Below are positions 56,093 through 64,000 of a DNA stretch of 64,000 bases, one piece after another (position 1 is the stretch's first letter; the number at the start of each line of letters is the position of its first letter). The notes beneath the pieces were generated by a model. The model had not been told where the DNA came from. It was given only the letters and a program-made list of their open reading frames with translations, and made no database searches. The translations under genes were made by a program, and so were the position numbers. The DNA comes from Cranoglanis bouderius (Eukaryota > Chordata > Actinopteri > Siluriformes > Cranoglanididae), in contig CM042541.1 of assembly GCA_023630585.1 (NCBI GenBank), positions 12,740,501-12,804,500 of the forward strand. Reading direction: 5' to 3'.

Positions 56093-56608
56093 TTACAAGA
56101 AGGGCCGCTCTCAGTCCTACATCGACTCCTGGTCTCAAACCCTCGGGGGAAAAAAAACAGTTTGGAATATTCGGACGTCAGACAGATGTATAACTGTCAG
56201 AGATTTATATATTTCAACCCGGATAACTAAATAAACCACCCGTTACATACAAGAGAAAAAACATACACAAAAAAGGAAGAAAACTACATAAGAGGTCATC
56301 TGTCATTTCTTTTGTCTTTTAATGACTTATTATAACACAAAAAAAATTCTTTCATAACACCGCATCAAGTAAATATATTCTAAGCTTCCACTCGACTGAA
56401 ACAGCATCAGTCAACATGTGTGACTGGTAAAAAAAAAAAAAAAAAATTAAGGTCATGTAACCAGTAATCCCATTTGATTACTTGATCCTTCACTACCGTG
56501 CCAATAGAGCAAATAGTAGTGGAATTTAGATAAACTTGATCTTTGCAGATTAAAAGAAAGGTGGCAAAAAAAAAATCCAAGGCAGCTAGTACATTCATTC
56601 CCAGTATA
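56093..56608. other. Gene-free spacer
   Basis: No recognised features. Poly(A) at about 56429-56446. Confidence 0.3.
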
Positions 56609-57930
56609 CAGTGGTGCTTGAAAGCTTTAGAATTTTCTACATTTCTACATAAATATGACCTAGAACATCATATTTTCATACAAGTAGACAAAGAGATCCC
56701 AATTAAACAAATGCGACAAAAATATTATACTTGGTCATATTGAGGAAAATGATCCAATATTACATATCTGTGAGTGGCAAAAGTATGTAAACCTTTGTTT
56801 TCATTATCTGGTGTGACTCCCTTGTGCAACGATAACTGCAACTAAACGTTTCTGGTAACTGTTGATTAGTCCTGCACATCGGCTTGGAGGAATTTTAGCC
56901 CATTCCTCAGTACAGAACAGCTTCAACTCTGGGATGTTGGTGGGTTTCCTCAAATTAATTGCTTACTTCAGGTCCTTCCACAATATTTCTATCGAATTAA
57001 GGTCAGAACTTTGACTTAGCCATTCCAAAGCATTAACTTTATTGTTCTTTAACCATTCTTTGATAGAACGACTTGTGTGCTTATGTTCATTGTCTTGCTG
57101 CATGACCCACTTTCACTTGAGATTCAGTTCATGAACAGATCTCCTGACATTTTCCTTTAGAATTTGCTGGTATAATTCAGAATTCATTGTATCATCAAAC
57201 CATCCAGGCCCAGGTGCAGCAAAACAGGCTCAAACCATGATACTACCACCAGCATGTTTCACAGATGGGATAAGGTTCTTATACAAGAATGTTTTCCTTT
57301 CTCCAAATATAATGCTTCTCATTTAAACCAGAAAGTTCTATTTTGGACTCATCGGTTCACAAAACATTTTTCCAGTAGACTTCTAGCTTGTCCACATGAT
57401 CTTCAGCAAACTGCAGATGGGCAGCAATGTTGTTTTTGGAAAGCACTAGGTTTCTCCTTGCAACCCTGCCATGCACACCATTTTTGTTTAGTGTTCTCCT
57501 GATGGTGGACTCATGAACATTAAAATTAGCCAATGTGAGAGAGGCCTTTAGTTGCTTAGAAGTTACCCTGGGTTCCTTTGTGACGTTGCAGACTATTACA
57601 CATCTTGCTCTTGGAGTGATCTTTGTTGGTAGACCACTTCTGGGGATGGTAACAATAGTCCTGAATTGCCTCAGTTTGTACACAATCTGACTGTGGATTG
57701 GTGAAGTCCAAACACTTTAGAGATGATTTTGTAACCTTTCCCAGCCTGATGAGCAACAACCCTTTTTCTAAGGTCCTCGGAAATCTCCTTTGTTCATGCC
57801 ATGATACCCTTCCACAGACGTGTTGTGAAGATCAGACTTTGATAGATCCCTGTTCTTTAAATAAAACAGGGCACTCACTCACACATGATTGTCAACCCAT
57901 TGATTGAAAACACCGGACTTTAACTTCACC
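56609..57930 (-). mobile_element. Tc1-like transposon, right terminal region missing
   Basis: The left terminus cagtggtgcttgaaagcttt is preceded by TA (56607-56608). The inner end and a nearly full-length but broken transposase follow on the minus strand. The opposite terminal region (expected about 250 bp) is replaced at 57931 by another element's end. Confidence 0.85.
56840..57795 (-). pseudogene. Tc1 transposase, broken
   Basis: 57357-57683 holds the second half of the DNA-binding domain (VTSKQLKASLTLANFNVHES, then TIRRTLNKNGVHGRVARRN) and part of the linker. 57556-57759 gives the N-terminal helices in another frame (LLIRLGKVTKSSLKCLDFTN). The catalytic region is read from the complement of 56850-57350, including MHDIQQDNEH-like and a C-terminal region in broken frames. 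Several stops and frame changes. Confidence 0.8.
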
Positions 57931-58300
57931 CAGGCACGGATTTACACACGGGCCTATTGGGCACCAGACCAGCAGGGGGCCCCCCGATCCTGGCATATTT
58001 TTAGGTGTGTATATTTGCAGAGAACTATTTAACCACTATGAGAGTGGCACTAAGTGTGCCAGGTGTAGGTCAGTCCTATAAGGATGAAGTTCAATGAATC
58101 AACGTTGCGGATGAAAGCTGGAAGTCCTAAATTTCAAGTGGACATATTTAATGCAACTATTGATAATCTTGTCAACTGCCTCGATGGTGTTCTATTCTTG
58201 CCAGACAGCAACATTACAGGAGCCCATAACCTTTCCTCTGCTTACCCTGATGATTTGAACAGCTGTCTTGCTGATGAGCCTGAAATTCAAACTTGAAAAA
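57931..58300 (+). mobile_element. hAT (ZMYM-like) fragment
   Basis: Starts with a terminus-like caggcacggatttacacacg followed by gggcctattgggc, as in several hAT ends. The plus frame at 58084-58296 reads KFQVDIFNATIDNLVNCLDG, a pattern of ZMYM/DUF4371-type hAT proteins. The right end and most of the protein are missing. Confidence 0.55.
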
Positions 58301-58742
58301 TCCAACCCATCAAACAATGCAGCTGGTGTCAAGACACCATTGGACTTGTGCCAAGTGTTACCAGGATTGGCTTTGGAACCACCATGACCTTCAGCAGGAT
58401 AAGGTGGGTTGCTGAAGATGAATAAAATGTAGCTGTAACTTTAGAAGCATGCTTAAATAAACTACCAAGACAAAGTTTTGCATCAATGTTGACCACTTTA
58501 TTCCCATAAATATTCATACACCAGCAACAAATTATGAATAAGAATATGCCATTATAATCCAAAAATCACATGTAACATTTTACATAAAAAAAAAAAAAAA
58601 AAATTCACAATTTCTAGATCTAAAACATGTCATTTTAAATAACAGTTTTACCTATGCATAAAAAAAATAATAAAAAAAAAAACGCACAAATAAGGGCTTT
58701 AACCAGATAAAGGTTGTGACCATGTTAAACTGGTTAACGCAC

Positions 58743-58773
<31 letters not shown>

Positions 58774-58799
58774 CCGTAAATGGTTCAGTGCATTTACCC

Positions 58800-58839
<40 letters not shown>

Positions 58840-59158
58840 AAGCTGGGAGAAAAACCCTACATAGAGTGGCTAAGCATAAAACAACCTCCAGCAATTGCCA
58901 ACAAAAATTTGCATTTTGCTACATCGTTCTGCCAAACTTAAACTGTACAACTTGAAGCTGGGAGAATAGAAAAATAAAATGTAGGTTCTAAGATGAGTCA
59001 TCGAAACAACCTTAAACAACTTTAAAACATGCATGTATCCTTGTGCTACCAGAGGTTTATAGCTAAACAGCAAAAACATTGTCCCCTTCTTCTTTGAAAA
59101 ACTTTGGGGTAGCATGAACAAAAGCATACTTCAAGTCCAGACCTTCTGTAAAATAAAA
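58301..59158. other. Probable hmgb3 3' UTR and flank, with long poly(A) tracts
   Basis: This region lies downstream of the hmgb3 stop. Three long A tracts on the plus strand (58588-58603, 58743-58770, 58803-58837) would be U tracts in the transcript. A candidate polyadenylation signal (aataaa, inverted) is at 58497-58502. The transcript end cannot be fixed from sequence. Confidence 0.4.
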
Positions 59159-59283
59159 CATTTAGTCTTAGCTTACAGAAGTTGGGCTTCTCCATGGGTG
59201 CCAAATACACTGATTCGTTTCAATTTACACTGGCAGTGATGACTGCAACACCCCCTAGTGTCAGACTAAGGAGACGAAGTCCT

Positions 59284-59424
59284 TTAATCATCATCCTCAT
59301 CATCCTCATCATCATCCTCCTCTTCCTCTTCATCGTCGTCGTCGTCATCATCATCCCTGGATTTCGCTTTGCCTGCTGACATCCCACCACCCACTTTCCC
59401 CTTGCTCTTGTAGTCTGCCATGTC
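59284..59424 (-). CDS. hmgb3: hmgb3 exon 5 (linker and acidic tail)
   Basis: 141 bp after acceptor ccctgtcag, ending at TAA 59284-59286. Encodes 46 residues: a basic, glycine-rich linker, then the Asp/Glu tail. The tail is a GAT/GAC/GAG trinucleotide tract that could change length easily. Confidence 0.92.
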   Translation of the reverse strand, partial: DMADYKSKGKVGGGMSAGKAKSRDDDDDDDDEEEEEDDDEDDEDDD

Positions 59425-61045
59425 CTGACAGGGAAAAAAACCAAGTGTCAAGCCAACTTTTAATCACTAGCTGGAAATAAAAGCTGAATATTCTATACGT
59501 GGAGGATCTTGATATTAATAGTGAAGATGGGCAAAAGAGTGAATGAACTGGTAAGCTTAGGAGACAACAGATGGAATACAAACAGATCTTAACAGATCTC
59601 AAAACACCATCATAAACTACCCTTTCTCTTCCAAACAAAACATGGTAATTTTAAACACATCATGGACTTTGAAGCCAACAGTTTACACTATTTAAAAAAA
59701 AAATTATAATAAAAAAAAGGGTGTAATTTTAGCAACATTTCAAAGACAGAACTGGATCAAAATCTCAATACTGTCTGGGACGTCAGTTCCTGAACTGTAT
59801 TCATGCTGATTGGGTTTTCTAATAAACAAGGTGTTCAACCTTACCTTCTGGTATTTGTCCTTGAGTTTATTGGCCTTTGAAAGGAAGGGTTGCTTCTCAG
59901 AGTCAGACAGATTGTTCCACATTTCGCCAAGCTTCTTTGCCACATCACCAATGCCCAAGCTAGGATTCTGAGCTTTGATACTGGGCCTGTGTTCAGAACA
60001 GAACAGGAAAAATCCCGACCTACAAAAGTAACAAGAGCTCATTTAAATATTGTAATACCACAACAATCGGATGTTTGCATATTCAAAATGCCCTTTTGTT
60101 AAATAGCCTTTCGACTGGCAGAAATACACATACGGTGGCCTCCTAGGTGCACTGGGGTCCTTCTTGGTCTTTCTGCCCCTTTTGCCTGGATTGTAGTTCA
60201 TCATTTCTTGGTCATAGCGAGCCTTATCCTGCTTGGCCATCTCCTCAAACTTGGTCTTCTCTTTTGGGGACATAACCTGAAAAGGACAGTAGGAGGAGAA
60301 AATTTTCTTTGCTTGAAAGACAATATACAGGCAGTCCTTAAAAGTAACAAGTCAATGATTACACATTTAAAGAGAGAGGGGAGAGGAGATACTAGCAATT
60401 ATGGATTAAGAGGAACTGTGTAGCCCACCAGCTACTACAGATAGAGAAATTTAACATTCTACTCTAGTTTTAAAAATGTTCAACACATTTAGTGTTTTTG
60501 CATGCACAGAGACACATAATACACATGGTACACACCACACTTGAGTGTGCATTAGTTAGACTTTGTACTATTACAGTATTAAATTCACTTAATTACTTCA
60601 GAGAAAATTCACATTAACCATCCAACTCATTTGACTTTTGTAAAATGTGCTTTTAATATATGCTGTTCATCTGAAAAACATTAAGAAGCCCGATTTACCA
60701 CAATTCCAACTGTTCTCCAAAGCTTTAATAAAAAATTTGTGTAATACCACAAAAAAAAAAAAAGAAGAAAAAAAAAAAAAACCCAAACATTAAATCAGAT
60801 TACTGGCTGCTGCATTGCTGCCCTATTCCTGGTACAACTGTGTTAAGCTTTGGGTTTTTTGAAGACAAATTCCACCAAGGTCACAGACCACTCACTTTCC
60901 ATCTCTCTGAACACTTTTTGGAGAATTCTGAAAAATTCACAGAAACCCCAGGGTTCTTCTTGTTGTGCTCCTCACGACAGGTCTTCACAAAGTAGGCATA
61001 AGCAGACATTTTGCCCTTTGGCTTTGCTGGGTCACCTTTTGCCAT
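59284..61045 (-). CDS. hmgb3: High mobility group box 3 (HMGB3), four coding exons
   Basis: A nuclear DNA-bending chromatin protein. The joined exons (61045-60896, 60276-60134, 60019-59845, 59424-59284) give 609 bp, 202 residues plus stop, against about 200 in HMGB3. HMG box A runs from about residue 8 to 78 (MSAYAYFVKTCREEH, FSEFSKKCSERWK, KFEEMAKQDKARYDQEM). Box B runs from about 92 to 160 (RPPSGFFLFCSEHRP, IGDVAKKLGEMWNNLSDSEK). A linker, DMADYKSKGK, comes next. The C-terminal tail is 23 residues of only Asp and Glu, opening with eight Asp. The MAKGDP start, RPPSGFFLFCSE and DMADYKSKGK favour HMGB3 over HMGB1/2. Box A redox cysteines C23 and C45 are present. All introns have GT-AG ends and frames join without stops. 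Which fish paralogue (3a or 3b) is not decided. Confidence 0.93.
59845..60019 (-). CDS. hmgb3: hmgb3 exon 4 (box B)
   Basis: 175 bp between ttttgtag and gtaagg. The first base completes the split proline codon. It holds most of HMG box B and ends with KDKYQK. Confidence 0.93.
60134..60276 (-). CDS. hmgb3: hmgb3 exon 3 (end of box A and linker)
   Basis: 143 bp between ttttcag and gtatgtg. Begins with GTT ATG TCC (Val where most HMGB have Thr or Ala before MS) and ends two bases into a proline codon of the RPPSG motif. Confidence 0.92.
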
Positions 61046-61091
61046 CCTGGAGGCTGGATGACTTTCACTTCTCACTACAAAGTGTGCACTC
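60896..61091 (-). CDS. hmgb3: hmgb3 exon 2 (start codon, first half of box A)
   Basis: Acceptor ctttttag precedes 61091 and donor gtgagt follows 60896. Coding begins at ATG 61045. An upstream in-frame ATG exists at 61075 but would add MRSESHPASR, which no HMGB has, so 61045 is preferred. Codons 1-50, phase 0 at the end. Confidence 0.92.
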
Positions 61092-62184
61092 CTAAAAAGG
61101 ACAAGTAATACAATAAATAGTAAAATATTAGCAGAGTGTGCCAGTCATAAACTGTCACACAAAACAACTGACAGCACAAAATATATAGGATATAATCCTT
61201 CACTCCAGCTAAACGCCCGAGACACTTGAGGTGTCTACAGGGAATTATTCATCTTCCATTTTGTGAAATACAAACTCATTATAGAAACTGGTATTAAAAT
61301 GACAAGATTGGATATTCCTTTTTCCCCACAATTTCGGGGATTAACGTTGCTGAAATCAGGAACAGAAAAAAGAAAACCGACCATGTAAACACTAACACTT
61401 AAAACACCTCCTGCCCGCCCTCCCTCCTTCCCTGTAGCACAGGAGCGACGCTACAATAGGACTCCATTCATTAAAATGGCCTCTCGGCTAAAGAAGGCGG
61501 CTTAAGCTAACAAAGCCTCTCACTCACGGGTATATCATACACGAAGGTCTTCAGGTTTTTTTTAATCTTTATTTTTGTGTTTATTTCTTAGTTTGTTGGC
61601 GCGTTTCAGCATTTTAATAAACGCCGAAATGGCCAAAACTAGCCATATGCAAGTTAAAGATAGAGAAACTTTTGAGCACCGCAGTATCTAACAAAAGCAG
61701 AGGAAACCAGCCATGACCGGCAAGAGGCTTTCGGGCGCAATTTAACGAATATTTCGGGTTTTTTAAAGACGAAAACGGCGGAAAAATATACAAAGGAATG
61801 TTCCGATACATGGACACCAAGAATACATCAAGAACATCTAAATTATGTAAAATTAAAATTCTGTCGTTGTTACTTAGCGCGAGGCAAATGTTTCACAAGC
61901 CCGGCCATTTTAAAAAACACATCGGACACACGATGTACCTCACGAGTGTAACGGAAAGCGAATAAGCCAACTCACCTGAGACGAATGAAAATAGTATAAA
62001 AGTATACAGGTGGTCCACTGAATACTTATTTCTGATTATGCTATAAAAGCTACAAATAAACGGACGATTGCAAATACATGCTATAAACACATAAAATAAA
62101 CCACCAGACACTAGATATAATTCATAAAAGCTTTCTAGAGGTTGGAATAAGCACTTTTAGGTGCTGAATCCCGTTAATACTCAC

Positions 62185-62270
62185 AGAGGTATCTCGCTGA
62201 ACGATATGGTCTCTCAGATCGCACTATGGCTACGCGCTTCTTCCCGACAGAAGACTACACACAAGCCTCG
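62185..62270 (-). other. hmgb3: hmgb3 probable non-coding exon 1
   Basis: A donor acctct|gtgagtatt ends the exon at 62185, just downstream of a CCAAT-rich region. HMGB genes have a non-coding first exon. Other good donors on the minus strand (gtctcag|gtgagt at 61977; accc|gtgagt at 61527) may mark alternative first exons. The transcription start is a guess. Confidence 0.45.
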
Positions 62271-62440
62271 CGCTAGCTCACCACGAGAGCGTGCTGATTG
62301 GTCAACTCCGGCACGCGTTTAAAACGACCTCTGCAACTGAGGATTGGCTCATAGCCTCATACTTATTCATGACGCATTTCTACTATTGGCCGGAAAGGCG
62401 AAAACCATTTACCCATCCTTTGAATACAGCGCGGGAAGGC
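62271..62440 (-). promoter_or_regulatory. hmgb3: hmgb3 promoter with three CCAAT boxes and an E2F-like site
   Basis: Inverted CCAAT boxes (attgg on the plus strand) lie at 62297-62301, 62343-62347 and 62385-62389. An E2F-like gcgggaa lies at 62431-62437. No TATA box is evident. This arrangement fits NF-Y-driven expression in proliferating cells, which is inference. Confidence 0.6.
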
Positions 62441-62629
62441 GCTGTCAAAACCTGGATTGTTACTTTAATGGTCTGTTAACATCTGCGTCATAGAGCGGAG
62501 GCAACAACGTTTGCATGCACATCAAGGTCTATATTCGGGTTGCAGCCATATTCTGAATACAATGCTTATATGCGTATATTCCTGTATACATGATCGTTGT
62601 AAGTATGCCTGAGTTGCCATTCCTAAATA

Positions 62630-63557
62630 CAGTGCTGTGAAAAAGTATTTGCCCCATCCTGAGTTCTTCTGTTTTTTGTGTACATCTCATACTAAATTGT
62701 TTCAGAAATGAAAACACGTTTTACACAAACACGTTTCACAGCAACTACTCATCCAGCAAGTCGCAAAAGAGCCAAGGACAACATCAAAGGACCTACATGC
62801 ATCTCTTGCATCAGTAAAGGTCACTGTTCACGACTCTACTATCATAAATACACTGGGCAAAAATGACATCCATGGAAGAGTGGCAAAGTGAAAACCACTG
62901 CTAACCCAGAAGAACATTAAGGCTCGTCTGAATTTTGCCAAAACACACCTTGATGATCCTCAAACCTTTTGGGAGATTGTTCTGTGGATTGAGGAGTTGA
63001 AAGTGGAACTGTTTGGAAGACAGGGTCCCGTTACCTCTGGCTTACCAAACACTAAATTCCACAAAAAGAACATCATACCTACGGTCAAGCATGATTAAAA
63101 CAGGCATATTCCAGGGGCATCATGTACTCTATCAAATATCAATAGATATTAAATGAAAACCTGACTGCCTCTGCCAAAAAGCTTAAAATTGGCTGTGGTT
63201 GGATCTTCCAGAGGGACAATGATCCAAAACATACATCAAAATCAACACAAAAATGGTTTACTGACCACAAAATCAAGGTCCTTCCATGGCCATCCCAGTC
63301 CCCTGACTTGAAACCCATAGAAAACCTGTGGGGTGAACTGAAGAGGAGGGTCCACCAACATGGACCTAGAAATTTGAAGGATCTGGAGAGATTCTGTATC
63401 TCTCAGATCCTCTATCTGAGAATTGTCTCAGATAGAGGATCTGTTTACTCAGGTTGCCTTTGTTTTATGTTGTATTTCGTTTAAGGTTCTAAAACTATTT
63501 AGTACAAGATATACACAAAAACAGAAGAAATCAGGCAAATACTTTTTCACAGCACTG
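62630..63557 (+). mobile_element. Tc1-like transposon with both termini, decayed
   Basis: Perfectly matching termini cagtgctgtgaaaaagtatt and its complement, each next to TA (62628-62629, 63558-63559), bound 928 bp. The interior is shorter than the usual 1.3-1.6 kb and has no long frame, so it is non-autonomous. Confidence 0.9.
62740..63410 (+). pseudogene. Tc1 transposase relic
   Basis: Recognisable stretches in shifting frames: HSTIINTLGKNDIHGRVAK-like near 62830, FAKTHLDDPQTFWE near 62935, the complement-free coding run for WIFQRDNDPKHTSK near 63210, and WPSQSPDLKPIENLWGELK near 63290. So the D-D-E blocks survive as fragments, but stops separate them. Confidence 0.75.
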
Positions 63558-63616
63558 TACCTAGCCTAAAGCTAAGCATCTTTTAGCACCCACAATTCCT
63601 TGCAGACTGAGCATGC

Positions 63617-63854
63617 GCATATAACACTTTTCCAGTCTTTTGTTGCCCCGTCCCAACTTTTTTGAGACATGTTGCGGCCATCAAATTCAAAATTACCTTT
63701 TTTTCTTAAAATGGTACATTTCCTCAGTTTAAACATTTGATATGTTTTCTCTGTTTTATTGTGAATAACATGGGTTTATGAGATCTGCAAATCATTGCAT
63801 TCTGTTTTTATTTACATTTTACACAGCATCCCAACTTTTTTGAAATTGGGGTTG
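63617..63854 (-). mobile_element. Tc1-like terminal fragment
   Basis: Same family as 45781-47300. It shares gtcccaacttttttgagac, gttgcggccatcaaattcaa, tacatttcctcagttta and the terminus ending ggggttg followed by TA (63855-63856). Only one end is present. Confidence 0.85.
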
Positions 63855-63856
63855 TA

Positions 63857-64000
63857 CAAGGAGACTATATAAGTGAATTCTCCTGTTTCCAGCTTTTAGC
63901 CAAACAATTTACTGTGGTAAAAGTTAACTAGCAAATGGTGGCACAGAAGACTAGTAAAAGCCTAATGTTCTGCTATTTTACAGGTACTGTACAATGACTA
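63857..64000. other. Window end, no feature
   Basis: No recognised feature. Confidence 0.3.

Noticed and set aside
61045..61075. Upstream in-frame ATG of hmgb3 at 61075
   Set aside because: It would add ten residues unlike any HMGB N-terminus; MAKGDP at 61045 is the family start.

Overview
The window is vertebrate nuclear DNA, most likely from a teleost fish. The evidence is intron-split coding exons with GT/AG borders and a dense load of fish-type repeats: Ty3/Gypsy LTR elements, Tc1/mariner elements, L2-type LINEs, hAT elements, a tRNA-derived SINE and long microsatellites. Only one intact host gene is visible. This is an HMGB-family chromatin gene, best matched to hmgb3, on the minus strand at about 59.3-62.3 kb. 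It has four coding exons (202 codons), a probable non-coding first exon and a CCAAT-rich promoter. A broken multi-exon gene remnant lies at 36.8-38.0 kb on the minus strand. It resembles a multi-copy fish family often named SAMD3-like.

Layout: 1-1.8 kb, 5' end of a decayed Gypsy element running off the window. 2.1-4.55 kb, DNA-transposon scraps and one L2 LINE inserted in another. 4.6-8.76 kb, a complete but dead Gypsy element with a perfect 5-bp target duplication. 8.8-16.5 kb, gene-free DNA with MITEs, teleost repeats and a possible LTR-like block. 16.56-20.6 kb, a non-autonomous LTR element whose long second ORF carries a methionine-aminopeptidase-1-type C6H2 zinc finger and several peptide repeat arrays. 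22.3-27.16 kb, a third Gypsy element with a Tc1 copy inside it. 31-36.1 kb, nested hAT-type elements, including one hAT inside another and a long inverted repeat. 39.5-41.4 kb, another hAT-like element holding a LINE fragment. 42.9-47.3 kb, Tc1, L2 and Tc1 end to end. 48-58.3 kb, LINE ends, Tc1 copies, an LTR fragment and an endonuclease-encoding LINE. 59.3-62.4 kb, hmgb3. 62.6-63.9 kb, two more Tc1-type elements.

Most coding potential is transposon debris, so few genes act together. HMGB3 is expected to bind and bend DNA in the nucleus. The strongest candidate for something undescribed is the 16.56-20.6 kb element. It has two LTRs and a Gag-like ORF, no visible reverse transcriptase or integrase, and a second long ORF that appears to have captured a host zinc finger. 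All family names come from recognising motifs by eye. No database search was run.
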